A stretch of 64,000 nucleotides of DNA, taken from Nematostella vectensis. Its lineage: Eukaryota; Cnidaria; Anthozoa; Actiniaria; Edwardsiidae. Shown here in pieces: positions 10,837-24,103 of the stretch. Location of the stretch: positions 5,143,681 to 5,207,680 of the forward strand of contig NC_064040.1 in assembly GCF_932526225.1 (NCBI RefSeq), written 5' to 3'. The notes under the pieces are model-generated. The model was not told the DNA's origin. It did no database searches and saw nothing but the letters and a program-made list of their open reading frames with translations. Both the position numbers and the translations under genes were made by a program. Within the stretch, counting starts at the first letter, position 1. Each line of letters begins with the position of its first letter.

Positions 10837-13800
10837 ATGGCTGGACGCACAATGCCTCCATTAGTGTGGATTCTGCTGGTGGTTTTATGGAGTGTAACTG
10901 ATGCAAGACCACGAGAATATCGACAGACTAGTGAGTTTTGTATTCAATTTAATCACGTATATTGTATCAATTAATGTCCAGGGTTAAAGCGCAGTAGCGT
11001 CGTCAGGTCGTTGATGGGGAATTATTGCGGTTGGCTTACTTTACAGGGTTATTCCACATTACTTAGCAATAAATACTGTTTAATCGCGTTTTCTCTTGCA
11101 ATAATCTTCAAGGTATTTCCTGCCCTCTAATGGAAGTATATACAGAACAAGGCTTCTACTTCTACAGAGGAAGACATTGATAATATATAGTTCTTCACTC
11201 CACTTTTTTACCGCCCGAAGCAAAAAAAGAGAATATCAATTTTCATCTATTGTCATTTGTTATCTATGCTTCGTTCATTATTCAAGGATGGAAAAGAGCT
11301 TCAAACCTAAATTGAGTCTTAAATCAATATCAGACCTCTGCGAATATATACTGTTGGGCTCGGTTTCTCGCTAAGATGACCTCTGCTCCCGGGCACACTT
11401 TGCTGTCCTATTTTTCCTTGCGCAAAAATTCGATTTAAGGAAAACGAGTATATTGATTAAGTATTCATTCAATCAAAAGGTTTATGTCTTCAAGTGATAA
11501 GAGAGCTAAAAGCAAAATTGCGTAGAGGACCATATTCTTTGGACCTATATCTGATTAACCTAAAAAGGTTTTCCTATATAGTGCCTTTGTGTGTTTTGCC
11601 CCGGGAATACCACAATCGCCTACGCTGTCAGATGCACTTTTTAAATTTGAATCCCTTTTTGCATAAAAGATACTCAATTCCTCTTGCCAAAACACCCTCT
11701 GCAAGCCCTCAATTTTATTACTTGAACACTTTTAACTACATCCTACTTTAAAGAGCTTTCAATTCATCGCGTCTTCATTAGATGGGAGATCGAAGTCTTT
11801 TTAATTTTTTTTTTTCAAAAAGGAACCTATCAAAGCAAGTATTTGACGCATCATCTAAAAGCTACGCCAAACGGTCTGATTAGCTGATTTCTGTTCTCTT
11901 TATTGTATCTAAAAACAGCCGTTGGCCAAAATGAGCGCGAGCATTGAAAGATAACATTTCATTTCATTACGCGCAAAAAAGACAGCGTATAGAATTTATT
12001 TGTAGACTGTGGTTTGTTTTTAAAGAAAACACCAGAGTATATATCGGCGTATACGTTACAGCGATATATTCTAGACCCTTCGTTAATTGACATGACCTAA
12101 TGTAGATTATTAATCACACCACAAAGCGTGCGTTTTACTTTGCGCCTCAAACGGAAGTACTGTATTACAAGTATTGCTTTATTGTCCAAAGATTATCTTG
12201 GGGAAACTTACCTTATTCTTTTTTAGCCGCTTTTTTTCTTCCGAGTGTTGTGAGCAAATTCCGTTTAGCAGATTCTATTTACGCGAGTTTGCCTTTCAAG
12301 GTGTTTTACCGTCCGTTTAGTAGGGTCTATTTACTCGAGTTTCCCTTTCCAAAGGTTTTGTGGGCTTCGTCTGCTGGCAGTATCCACTTAGGGGAGTTTG
12401 CCTTTGCAATAGTCTCAATGCGCGCCGTCCGCTAAGTAGGGTTTATATACGCGAGTTTACCTTTCCAAAGATTTGGTGGACATCATCTACTATCAGTATC
12501 TGCTTAGGCGAGTTTGCCTTCGCAATAGCCTCAATGCGCGCCGTCCACTTAGTGGGGTCGATTTAGGCGAGTTTGCCTTTGCGATAGCCTCAATGCGCGC
12601 CGTCAACTTAGTGGGGTCGATTTAGGCGAGTTTGCCTTTGCAATAGCCTCAATGCGCGCCGTCCACTTAGTGGGGTCGATTTAGGCGAGTTTGCCTTCGC
12701 AATAGCCTCAATGCGCGCCGTCCACTTAGTGGGGTCGATATAGGCGAGTTTGCCTTCGCAATAGTCTCAATGCGCGCCGTCCACTTAGAGGGGTCGATTT
12801 AGGCGAGTTTGCCTTCGCAATAGCCTCAATGCGCGCCGTCCACTTAGAGGGGTCGATATAGGCGAGTTTGCCTTTGCAATAGCCTTGATGCGCGCCGTCC
12901 GCTAAGTAGGGTTTATATACGCGAGTTTACCTTTCCAAAGATTTGGTGGACATCATCTACTATCAGTATCTGCTTAGGCGAGTTTGCCTTCGCAATAGCC
13001 TCAATGCGCGCCGTCCACTTAGAGGGGTCGATATAGGCGAGTTTGCCTTTGCAATAGTCTCAATGCGCGCCGTCCACTTAGAGGGGTCGATATAGGCGAG
13101 TTTGCCTTTGCAATAGCCTTGATGCGCGCCGTCCACTTAGTGGGGTCGATTTAGGCGAGTTTGCCTTTGCAATAGTCTCAATGCGCGCCGTCCGCTAAGT
13201 AGGGTTTATATACGCGAGTTTACCTTTCCAAAGATTTGGTGGACATCATCTACTATCAGTATCTGCATAGGCGAGTTTGCCTTCGCAATAGCCTCAATGC
13301 GCGCCGTCCACTTAGTGGGGTCGATATAGGCGAGTTTGCCTTTGCGATAGCCTCAATGCGCGCCGTCAACTTAGTGGGGTCGATTTAGGCGAGTTTGCCT
13401 TTGCAATAGTCTCAATGCGCGCCGTCCACTTAGTGGGGTCGATATAGGCGAGTTTGCCTTTGCGATAGCCTCAATGCGCGCCGTCAACTTAGTGGGGTCG
13501 ATTTAGGCGAGTTTGCCTTTGCAATAGTCTCAATGCGCGCCGTCCACTTAGTGGGGTCGATTTAGGCGAGTTTGCCTTTGCGATAGCCTCAATGCGCGCC
13601 GTCCACTTAGAGGGGTCGATATAGGCGAGTTTGCCTTTGCAATAGCCTTGATGCGCGCCGTCCACTTAGTGGGGTCGATTTAGGCGAGTTTGCCTTTGCA
13701 ATAGCCTCAATGCGCGCCGTCCACTTAGTGGGGTCGAATTAGGCGAGTTTGCCTTTGCAATAGTCTCAATGCGCGCCGTCAACTTAGTGGGGTCGATTTA

Positions 13801-16800
13801 GGCGAGTTTGCCTTTGTAATAGCCTCAATGCGCGCCGTCCACTTAGTGGGGTCGATTTAGGCGAGTTTGCCTTTGCAATAGTCTCAATGCGCGCCGTCAA
13901 CTTAAAGGGGTAGAATTAGGCGAGTTTGCCTTTGCAATAGTCTTAATGCGCGCCGTCCACTTAGTGGGGTCGATTTAGGCGAGTTTGCCTTTGCAATAGT
14001 CTCAATGCGCGCCGTCCACTTAGAGGAGTCGATTCAGGCGAGTTTGCCTTTGCAATAATCGCAATGCGCGCCGTCCACTTAGTGGGGTCGATTTAGGCGA
14101 GTTTGCCTTTGCAATAGTCTCAATGCGCGCCGTCCACTTAGAGGGGTCGATTTAGGCGAGTTTGCCTTTTCAATAGCCTCAATGCGGGCCGTCCACATAG
14201 TGGGGTCGATATAGGCGAGTTTGCCTTTGCAATAGCCTCAATGCGCGCCGTCCACTTAGTGGGGCCGATTTAGGCTAGTTTGCCTTTGAAATAGTCTCAA
14301 TGCGCGCCGTCCACTTAGAGGGGTCGATTTAGGCGAGTTTGCCTTTGCAATAGTCTCAATGCGCGCCGTCCACTTAGTGGGGCCGATTTAGGCTAGTTTG
14401 CCTTTGAAATAGTCTCAATGCGCGCCGTCCACTTAGTGGGGTCGATTTAGGCGAGTTTGCCTTTGCAATAGTCTCAATGCGCGCCGTCCACTTAGAGGGG
14501 TCCATATAGGCGAGTTTGCCTTTGCGATAGTCTCAATGCGCGCCGTCCACTTAGAGGGGTCCATATAGGCGAGTTTGCCTTTGCAATAGTCTCAATGCGC
14601 GCCGTCCACTTAGAAGGGGTCGATTTAGGCGAGTTTGCCTTTGCAACAGCCTCAATGCGCGCCGTCCACTTAGTGGGGTCGATTTAGGCGAGTTTGCCTT
14701 TGCAATAGCCTCAATGCGCGCCGTCCACTTAGTGGGGTCGATATAGGCGAGTTTGCCTTTGCAATAGCCTCAATGCGCGCCGTCCACTTAGTGGGGTCGA
14801 TTTAGGCGAGTTTGCCTTTGCAATAGCCTCAATGCGCGCCGTCCACTTAGTGGGGTCGATTTAGGCGAGTTTGCCTTTGCAATAGCCTCAATGCGCGCCG
14901 TCAACTTAGTGGGGTCGATATAGGCGAGTTTGCCTTTGCAATAGCCTCAATGCGCGCCGTCCACTTAGAAGGGGTCGATTTAGGCGAGTTTGCCTTTGCA
15001 ATAGCCTCAATGCGCGCCGTCCACTTAGTGGGGTCGATATAGGCGAGTTTGCCTTTGCAATAGCCTTAATGCGCGCCGTCCACTCAGTGGGGTCGATTTA
15101 GGCGAATTTGCCTTTGCAATAGCCTCAATGCGCGCCGTCCACTTAGTGGGGCCGATGTAGGCGAGTTTGCCTTTGCAATAGTCTCAATGCGCGCCGTCCA
15201 CTTAGAGGGGTCGTTTTAGGCGAGTTTGCCTTTAAAATAGTCTCAATGCGCGCTGTCGGGTTTCATGGGCGCCGTCCGTTTAACAGGTTCTATTAACGTG
15301 ATATGTGCTTTACCGAGTGTTTGTGGCTTATTCTGCTTAGCAGGCTCTATTAATATGGGTGTACCTCTCCAAATGGGAGAGTCTTCTTAGCAGGCTATAT
15401 TTATGCGGGTGTGCCTCTCCAAATGCGAGAGTCTGCTTAGCAGGCTCTATTAATATGGGTGTGCCTCTCCAAATGCGAGAGTCTTCTTAGCAGGCTCTAT
15501 TTATGCGGGTGTGCCTCTCGAAATGCGAGAGTCTGCTTAGCAGGCTCTATTAATATGGGTGTGCCTCTCCAAATGGGAGAGTCTGCTTAGCAGGCTCTAT
15601 TAATATGGGTGTGCCTCTCCAAATGCGAGAGTCTGCTTAGCAGGCTCTATTAATATGGGTGTGCCTCTCCAAATGCGAGAGTCTTCTTAGCAGGCTCTAT
15701 TTATGCGGGTGTGCCTCTCCAAATGGGAGAGTCTGCTTAGCAAGGTCTACTAAGGCGAGAATGCTTTTTCCAATGTTTGAAAATGGCACAGAACGGATAA
15801 GGCTTCGAAGATGTAAGATACTGTACCGTGCGTGTGTGAAAATTAACAAGCAAGAAAGGAAGTAACGCAAAGGTCCTTTTTCCCCGTCTAGGGCATAAGG
15901 GTATAAAATGTCGACCACCTGCAACCCTTAGCGGTTGTTAAAGGATTCTGCTATCTCTTTAAAACACCAAATTTGCTATCTCTTACGGGTGAAAATTTCT
16001 GTTGCCCACATCCAAAGTGCTATCCCTTAGGGGTTAAAATTAATTTTGCCGACGATCACCCCTGTCTGTTTTTATCGGAGTCCCCCCCGGCTTTAACATG
16101 AGTGTACGTTTTTCGAGGGTTTGAAAAGGTGTATAGCCTGCTTATAGCAGCCTCTCGGTATCACGATAAATCGTCAAATATTTCACTTTCGCTTTCGCCT
16201 CTGCGATTTTCAGTGGATCCTTTACCATGTATTAAGTCGTTGTTTGCATTCATAATATTATTCTTAGAGGATCTTTTGAAAATGTTCCTGTTTCCTGTTT
16301 TACGAAACATTGTTGAGTATGTTGATGCCGAGGCTTAAAAGGCGCCCACTTTGATGACGCTTTTTACTATTTTCCAAGGTGGCTGCCCCAGAGGAGTGGT
16401 CCTTAACAGCCCAGGTACAATAGCAAGTCCTAATTACCCAGGAACGTATCCGGACAATTCGTCATGCACCTGGGTAATTAAGGCCCCAAGGGACCACACC
16501 GTCACTCTACGATTCGGGAGCATGTTCAACATTATGTCCGTTCCCACGTGCGGTAAGGACGGCTGCCAGTGTGATTATCTGGAACTTTTCTCATCCAATA
16601 ATACAGTTCAAAGATTCTGTGACTTCAGGAATGACCCTCCTCGGGTGATAGATACGAACGATCGAGAAGTGAAGCTCGTATTCAAGTCGGATGCCGACGA
16701 AGGCGGGAAAGGATTCTCATTAAGTTACGAGTTCGCCCCGATGGAGTCCGATGAACCTAAATCTACACCAGCAGAATTTACCGCTCAAGTGGCCACCCCA

Positions 16801-17160
16801 GAAGAATACACCAATAATGTAGAAGCTCAAATTAAAGACGGCAAACCGAAAACAGCGCGACAAGAGACCGAGGAACCGATAAACGAGTCGGGCACGGAAG
16901 CGCCCGACGATAACCCGAGAACTGGCGATCCCTCTCGACCGTATTTGTTGTACGATAATGGCACAAGGGTGCTGCATCAGAAGGGAGGGGAGGGTAAGGA
17001 AGAAGAAGAAAAGGATCCTCCGGACGAGATCGTGCTCGGACCGGCTATTCCTATCATCTTGATCTTCCTAGGAGTGGTCGGGTCTATCGCTTGGTGGAAC
17101 TTCCGCTCTGATAAGAAGGAGAGAATGAGGTACAGTAGGATAGATGCCGATAGATGTTAA
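10837..17160 (+). CDS. Single-CUB-domain type I membrane protein
   Basis: Two exons join in phase 1: 10837-10930 and 16379-17160, giving about 291 aa. Exon 1 encodes a signal peptide (VWILLVVLWSVTDA core) ending near residue 23. Exon 2 opens with a CUB domain at about residues 34-148: CPRGVVLNSPGTIASPNYPG, then SSCTWVI, a CDYLELFSS segment and GFSLSYEF near its end. An acidic, Pro/Thr/Glu-rich stalk follows (about 150-245), then one membrane helix (about 249-271) and a short basic tail. CUB domains bind proteins or carbohydrate outside the cell, and neuropilin-like or NETO-like roles are possible, but a single CUB plus stalk does not identify an orthologue. AATAAA lies about 35 bp after the stop. 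The 5.4-kb intron holds two minisatellites. Confidence 0.85.
12437..15255 (+). repeat. 59-bp minisatellite, about 48 copies, in CUB-gene intron 1
   Basis: A 59-bp unit (containing GCGCGCCGTCCACTTAGTGG and GGCGAGTTTGCCTTTGCAAT) repeats almost without interruption for 2.8 kb. Less regular, older-looking units begin from about 12250. Variant longer units bearing ACCTTTCCAAAGATTTGGTGG occur at about 12437, 12909 and 13193, about 472 and 284 bp apart, showing that blocks of several units were duplicated together. Neighbouring units differ by recurring substitutions such as TCGATTTA/TCGATATA and GCCTCAAT/GTCTCAAT. Confidence 0.97.
15340..15745 (+). repeat. 50-bp minisatellite, about 8 copies
   Basis: A 50-bp unit (containing GTGCCTCTCCAAATGCGAGA and GCTTAGCAGGCTCTATTAAT) repeats about eight times directly after the 59-bp array. 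Both units contain a CTTAG...TCTATT/TCGATT pattern, so the two arrays may share an ancestor. A 68-codon open frame at 15659 is only a by-product of the repeat. Confidence 0.95.
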
Positions 17161-17603
17161 TGACTTATTACATGAAATGTTCGCTGTGTAAAAATAAAAT
17201 AATAGTTTTAAAAATTTGATAGCGCGCACGTCACGTATAAAGTATAGTTTCCGCATTGGCGCATGGGGCAAAACTACAACCTTGAATGATATAAAAGAAA
17301 TAACTATTATTTTGATACTGAATTTCGCGAAATCTGAGCAACGCGAAAATTCCAAGACATGGAGCAACCAGGGAGCCTAAACACTGCGTAAACGCCTGCA
17401 TTGCATGCTGGGAGCCTTTTGGGAACCCTTTAGATGATGACATGCAGACGGACAACGAATAGATACGCTCTTCTGCTTGAATAACACATTCAGTCTTCCT
17501 GGACTTGGCCATGAAAGCCACTCTCCTCTTCAATGCATGTTGCTCATGGTTGTTATTAGTAGAACTGGCTTCTTTGTTTTTCGTCAGGTATGAAGAAATC
17601 TCC

Positions 17604-20600
17604 ATGCGAGGAAGGCCAATGAAAAAGAAAAAGAAAGGCAAGAAAAACCTTAGAGAAATACGGTAAGCGCCGATTAGGGTGTGTGTTTACGATAAACACG
17701 GATATCTTATCGTGTTAAAACTTTCGCACACTTGCTTTACCCTTTGTTGCCCGTTATGTTTTACAGAATTGAAAGCTCAATATCATAATTTTAATTTCCC
17801 CAGCACTAACAACCTTTATAACGAAATGGCGCGAACCTGGCGAGACCAGACGCAGCAAACACCTGTAGCCAAGTGGGTATTATCAAAAAGGAGCTTCTAA
17901 ATACTATCGAACGATTAGTACAAAGAACAGGTAGTGAGAATTTAAATACACATTCGTCACGCATGGACTTTCGCGTACTCTCCAAACAATGAACGTGTAA
18001 GTACTATTGAGTTAGGGGCCGTCCACACTAACACCAATTCAAAAGTATATTGATTCGCGTCCACACTATCGTTTTCGCATCGTGTTCGCCTGGATCCAGC
18101 CGTCCACACTAACACGGATTCAAACGTTTGAAAACGCTGAAAGGTACAGAGTAACGTTATTTTTATGATATGCGCATGCTCAAAGCAGCGCGCGCCCGCG
18201 ATATGACGCCAGCGTTTTCATGATACGGATTCGACCGTCCACACTACGGACCAAAGTATAAGGATTCATTTCGATTCACTTTCGACAGCGTTTTTAAAAG
18301 TATTCGGATTCTCTGGATCCAGCGTGCGTGTTAGTGTGGACGGAAGGCCTAAACGTAATCAAAAAGCATACGGATCCAAACAAATCCGTGTTAGTGTGGA
18401 CGACCCCTTACTTATGATCGAATGGAAGCTTCTCAATAGTAATCAATGATTAGAGAAAATGTCGTGACAATTTACATGCCACGCATTGGTGCCCCTTCCC
18501 TCCATCAATGAATGGGGAGCAATATAAACAACAGATAGTTAAGTAACTAGTAAATGCCACTTTTTGATTCGTCGTTAATTTTTCAGGCCATCAACACTGG
18601 AGAGACCGCCAAGAGATAGCTCCCTTGCAGGAAGACTCCTTGAGTTGGCCGAACGGTAAGCTGCTGACCGAGCAACCGATGAGGCATGTGTAGACCCAAC
18701 CGGCTAACGGTGTTTACAGCTTGTTGCCACCCAATTCAGATCATGGGACGCTAAGAGATCACGTGACCTTTTGGGTGGCAAATTCAAGCCAAAATAAACA
18801 CGGAAATGTCTGGTCCTGTCATGCCACCTCTGTGCTCAAGCAAATAGCGTGACAGAGATTAGGACGACTGCATTTGGTGACTATTTCTTGCGCAAAGTGC
18901 TGACAAAAAGCAAATGTATTCCATAAGTTCAAAAAGGGAAGCCCCTGATTAATCAGGTTTTGTTGTACTACCACAGACCTATGGCAATGCTGACACCAAA
19001 ATCCTCGCGTCCTTCATCAATGGTCGCAACCGCTGAGCAACAGGTTCCTCTAGTTATCATGAGAGAGAAGAAAGGTTCCAGGCCCGCCTCAGCCAGAATG
19101 AGCGGCTCGCACCTGGGTCCAACTGGCCGACCTCAATCTAGACCGGCCTCTATGTTACTCCGAGACGCTTTGAATATGATCTTTGGGACCCAAGAACAGG
19201 CAGCGGCAGTGGCGGCCCTAAGGTAAGGCCCTGGTTTACTGGCTCAGCCCTATTCCTGACCACCTGTTCGAGTTTCAAGGTGTTGGCCGTGAAAGTCTGG
19301 GTAGAGCAAACGTCACATCAATAGCCACAGGGAACCCGAAAGAAGATGATCAATATTTTACTTTGATGTTTTTTTTTTCTTCCATACATAGAGATCAGGG
19401 TGGCACACCGGACTCCAAGCGATCGTCAAACCGAATTTCATACTGCGAGCGCATCGCCGAACAACAGGAAGACGAGAAAGAGGAGGGGGAGCAAACCGCC
19501 TTACTTGAGCCCGAGTGAGCTTGCCTTCACACATATCCATACGTACTCTATAGTAATAGAACTAGAAGAGGGTGAAAACACATCCTTACTAAGCACGTAT
19601 CGCATTTATACGTACTTTGTAGGTACAGAACTAGAAGGATGAGAGCAAAGATTAACCTTTACTAAGCACGCGTCCTCTCGTATACGCCTATGGCCAAGGT
19701 TGCACTCGGAGAATCTGTGTCGTAGCCCGTAGTGCTTCATGGGTATCACATAAATAATAAAATAAGCGTTCATAAAAACATAAAAGTTTAGAAAAAGCAA
19801 AATAAAAAAGCATTCTTGTTGATGTACCACTAAACGTTCACACGGCGTTCAGAAACCAGGATTCAGCCATTTATACGTTACCCATCAACCACTGCAGATT
19901 ACGATACATTTATTGAAATAGGTGTATACGTACTACATAGTTACAGGACTAGAAGAGGGTGGAAAGAAATCCAACATGTTTTGTTAAGAGAAACGTAGAG
20001 TCCAAAGTTTCACCGGTTCAAACTGCACACACGGCGAAATTGTCGAGCATGTATTAAATAATATTTGATATTAATATATTATATCCAAAAGAAGTTGCGT
20101 AAAAAGCCAAGCGCACTGTTGTGACCGAACATTTATTTTATTCTAATAGACACAATCAACGACAAAATGTATGCACTGTTCATGAATGATTAGCAGTATT
20201 TTACTCCAACAGACCACAAGCGCTTCCATCGATAATGATCAGTCAACCGAGCGTGACCCCGACACACGGCACCACGCCATCTACACCGTGAGAAACAATC
20301 CATTTCTAATGTTCTACTTCTAATGTCTAATGAAAAAAAATAATAATAATAAACTGCATCAATCATTTCACCCATAGGATCGGGAAAACGATATGGTTCG
20401 TGTTCCTTTCTTGCAGGAAAATTCCACCACCTGTTAAACCGAAACCAAAACGACAAAAACCCGCACCTAAACCGGACGTGACGTCAGAAAAGACATCAGC
20501 TAATAAACCGGAAGTGACGACTGAACCTGAGGTCCAGCACAAAGCGCATGGGCATGAGACACCGGTGCACGAGCCGGAAGTGACGATAGCGGAAGTGCAT

Positions 20601-23052
20601 CATGACGAATCGGAGGCGTTCGACTTTGCGGCACTAGAAGCGATGGACGACGAGGAAGAGAAGAAACAGCCGCCGCACGATCCCGAGGAGGGGAGGCCGA
20701 TCTCGTTCGAGAGCAAGCTGGTCGGCATGCTGGAGCAGCTACAGAAGGAGGGGGAGGAGCTTGAGAAGGCAGAGAGGGAGATGGAGAAGGATGCCGAGGG
20801 GGCAGAGGCTCCCAAGCAGGCGGAGTCACCCGAGTGAGTACAAGAATGACTGTCAAGGGGTGTAAAGAGCATCCTTAGCAGCATCCTAGCCTTAGGCGTT
20901 CTTGTTTGGTTTCCTGTGCTTGGAGATGAACCGTGAGACAACGTTGGGTCTTGGACGAACCCACCCGTCGCATCTCTTACCAACTACAGGAAACCAGCTA
21001 ATAAACCCGAGAAAGAAGACCTGGGACAAGGCAGACTTAAGTGTTATTTTAGTAACCTAACGCAAAAAGAAGAAAATTATGCGTGATAAACAGAATGCCC
21101 ATCCAGGTTAATCAAATCATAAAGATGATCAAATTAAATCTGGCAGCTCAATACGTTTCATGTAACATAAGTTTTTCTTTCAGAGTTAAAGAGCTTCGTA
21201 CTCCCCAGCCTACCCCCGTCGCTGACACTCCCTCTCCCGGTGGGGGTCGATTGTAAGTGTCTGGTTCTGACCAAGATCTTCAAACACCTTTATTTACGTT
21301 GTTATAGACTCAAACTGGCTCTACCTATGGTGTTTTTCTCATGACGAGCAGGAAACAAACGTCGCTGAAGGGTCTGAATGCGATATATTAGAACATTGCT
21401 TTGCCAAATGGAGACCTTTTTACACAATACCCTACCTCTTTTCTAATAAGTTACAGCTAGACCTTCTTGCAGTCCTTCTATTAGAAAAGGAGTCTGAATT
21501 TTCAGGACGTATACACAGTGACGAAGGACTGATTTGGCCCTTTGTCAGCATTAAAGATATCAAATCTCCATATTGAGCCAATAAGGAAGGCAATTATATA
21601 AGTTTGAACTTTCGTGTATGCATGCCATGTGGAAGGCGCATGTGTGTGTGATTTATACCTGCGGTGTTTTACAAATGTCGTGTTAGAGTCAATCAATGTT
21701 AAGGCTGATTTCATTTAATCGGTACGATCAGGGCCGGAGCTTCGAAGCGGATAAACCTATTCTTCTCTAATAGGCTGGTATGTGGCTGCTTTTTTTAGAT
21801 GGATATCATAATAAAAACTTCAAAAAAAAAAAGTTATTGACGAGTCAAGCCAAGGAGAGTGTAATTTGGGAACATCGCAGCAGAGTGAAAACGCGGCTTC
21901 TATTGAGTACAGTATTATTTGGACTTTAAATGTAGAGCCTCCCCTCCCTCCCAACCCAACTCCAGCCTAAAGGCCTACTTCTGATTTTTGCACAAAAAAA
22001 AAATAAATAAAAATAAATAATAATCAATGATTCCGCTATAGTGCATCGTCTTCGATCGTACTGATTATGTGGAAACCAGGCTTTAGTAATAAGAATGGGG
22101 CATGGAGTGCACGTCTAAATGTGAACGAAACAACTCGTCTTCGATCGTACTGATTATATGGAAACCAGGCTTTAGTAATAAGCATAGGGCATGGAGTGCA
22201 CGTCTAAATGTGAACGAAACAACTCGTCTTCGATCGTACTGATTATGTGGAAACCAGGCTTTAGTAATAAGCATAGGGCATGGAGTGCACGTCTAAATGT
22301 GAACGAAACAGCTAACACCTAACACTCACCCCTGCGCACAATATGCATATTTGTTCGCAGGAACTTTCCCGATCTCGAGGAATTTCTACTCAACTTAGAT
22401 AGAGAACTTGAAGAGCATCCAGAGCCGATATATGGCGGTAGTGGTACGTCGCTTGCATTTCTTTCTTACTTTGTACATGGCGTGCATGTGGAGTGGCATG
22501 GCAACGCTGTTATATTAATAATACATATAAATAACATATAGATAATGATAAGTTTCTTCCCAAAATAACAATATTCTACTGTTCTAGCAAAATCTTACAA
22601 CGTATGACTTTGCTGTCGGACTTGGGACAAAAGTTCACCAGTTTTTGTGTTGGTTAAGTAAAGAAAGGTTGAATAGTGCATGAAAGCATGAAGCTGATGC
22701 GCTAGCATGATTGTTATTAATAGTTAGATATGTTAGGAAACGTATAAGGGAGTTGAAACACTTTACAGAATACACCTACAAGCAACTCAAAAGCACTAAA
22801 CACCTGGGAACAATGCTTTCAATGCTGCGGGTACAAAACATACTTTTCCCGCCACAAAATGTAGTTCCCGGATAATCAACCGCGCACTTGAGGACTAGAT
22901 ATGTTGGTCATTCACCATATTTGAGTGAGCTCAAATTTTTACTTGAAACCTGGACTTATGCGGTTTTATGTTTCAACTTCTTTAGATGTTTCTGTCAGTC
23001 TGTTCAGACAATTTGCTAAATTGTACCTTTTTTTACAGGCCGAGACGCGTGA
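17604..23052 (+). CDS. Disordered acidic/proline-rich protein, function unknown
   Basis: Nine exons keep phase: 17604-17662, 17804-17872, 18587-18655, 18977-19222, 19392-19514, 20417-20833, 21184-21252, 22361-22443 and 23039-23052, giving about 382 aa. It starts with a Lys cluster (MRGRPMKKKKKGKK). A Ser/Arg/Pro-rich part follows (about residues 65-145), containing LRDALNMIFGTQEQAAAVAA. Then come an acidic segment, Pro/Lys repeats (PPPVKPKPKRQKPAPKPD), and the most ordered part, FESKLVGMLEQLQKEGEELE, a probable helix or coiled coil near residues 295-325. There is a short Leu-rich helix near the end (FPDLEEFLLNLDRELEEH). No signal peptide or membrane segment. Exon 2 uses donor GTGGGT, which the phase requires. 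No family is recognised; it may be fast-evolving or lineage-specific. AATAAA lies at 23924. Confidence 0.65.
18014..18408. mobile_element. MITE with GTCCACACTAACAC terminal inverted repeats
   Basis: A 395-bp element in intron 2 of the disordered-protein gene begins GGGGCCGTCCACACTAACAC and ends with the reverse complement GTGTTAGTGTGGACGACCCC. Internal copies of the same motif near 18100 and 18330 are also inverted to each other. It has no coding capacity. A related but interrupted copy lies at 45571-46685. Confidence 0.88.
22046..22315 (+). repeat. 89-bp tandem repeat, 3 copies
   Basis: Three near-identical 89-bp copies begin TTCGATCGTACTGATTATGT at 22051, 22140 and 22229. They lie in the intron just before exon 8 of the disordered-protein gene. 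The high identity points to recent duplication. Confidence 0.95.
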
Positions 23053-23225
23053 GGAGGGAGAGACCCGCCTTCAGAAGCCGATGGCCATAGCATAGTGGAT
23101 AACTTGGAAAATTCTCTTAGTGAGCTTGAGTGAAACGTTTACGAGCCGAGAAAGATTTTGGGAAAAGATATTCCCAGTTATTTCTAGCCCTGAATCCAAG
23201 AGGGTGTACCCCTGAACTCACAATA

Positions 23226-23488
23226 GGGGACTCGCGCTAAGAGATCACGTGACTGTTTTGGCGCCAAACTAGCGCGCGCTCAGGCTTTTAGCGGCAAAAC
23301 AACAGCAACAAAAAACAACTTATTACGCGCTTACGAAAACAAAACATTTTTTTAAGAAATGGTTTAGTTTCATTTACAGATCTTATTTTTTCGTCGTTCT
23401 CTGGTGTACCGGGCGCAGTCATTTATGTGAAAATTTTGTTTTTATTGCCACCCAAAAATGTCACGTGATCTGTTAGCGCAAGTCCCCA
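23226..23488. mobile_element. Foldback element with GGGACT...GATCACGTGAC ends
   Basis: The arm 23226-23253 (core GCTAAGAGATCACGTGAC) is matched in reverse complement at 23460-23488, giving a 263-bp element. A related single end occurs at about 18748-18775, so it is a dispersed family. A second inverted pair, with TGGGTAATTTTCAAAATGG on one arm, follows at about 23587-23680. Confidence 0.75.
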
Positions 23489-24103
23489 ATCCCTCAGATG
23501 ATTTCCGTTTCCGCAGGTAACCCAAACTGGTGTTCAGATTCTTCAACTGATGATTACCCATCACGAAGCTGATCCCAAACAACCTCGTCCCTGGGGTATT
23601 CTGGGTAATTTTCAAAATGGCGTCTGGCTCACGTCGGCTAGACCCATATTGAAAATTACCCGGACTGCCCTTGGGACGAGTTTGAATCCCAATTCCCACT
23701 GAATCCCGAGTGAAAAATAAAATAGGGAAGAAATGCAAGAAGGTTCCCAACTCTCGCCCTTTTTAGGCATAATTTAGTATTATATAAACAAGAGATATAT
23801 TATACCTTTATAGAGTAAATCCTTTATAAAATATAAAGTTCTCTGAAAATGTTTTGAATTTCACTATTTATTTTGAATCGATGTAAAGCACGTCTGAGCG
23901 AAGTATTTTTCTAGTTGTTTTGTAATAAAGTTTAAGAACAAACTTGTTTACTTATTAAAGATGTTTACTGGTAAAAGCAGATCAGACAGTTTTAAAGAAG
24001 AAGGTATTGCCTATGATTTTTCGAACGAGACATCATTTACTACATTTCTTCCTTCAAACTATTTGGTGAAACGCCTTGGCATTGTGTTTCTCGGGGTTTT
24101 TTT

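Noticed and set aside
12437..15745. CRISPR-like array
   Set aside because: Units are contiguous tandem repeats with no unique spacers, inside an intron of an animal gene; they are minisatellites.
17231..17641. 136-codon minus-strand open frame
   Set aside because: It overlaps exon 1 of the plus-strand disordered-protein gene and the region just upstream. Composition is not obviously artificial, but no splice partner or family resemblance was found.
20500..20983. Minus-strand open frames of 118 and 127 codons
   Set aside because: They are antisense to exon 6 of the disordered-protein gene, whose plus-strand reading has matched splice phases on both sides.
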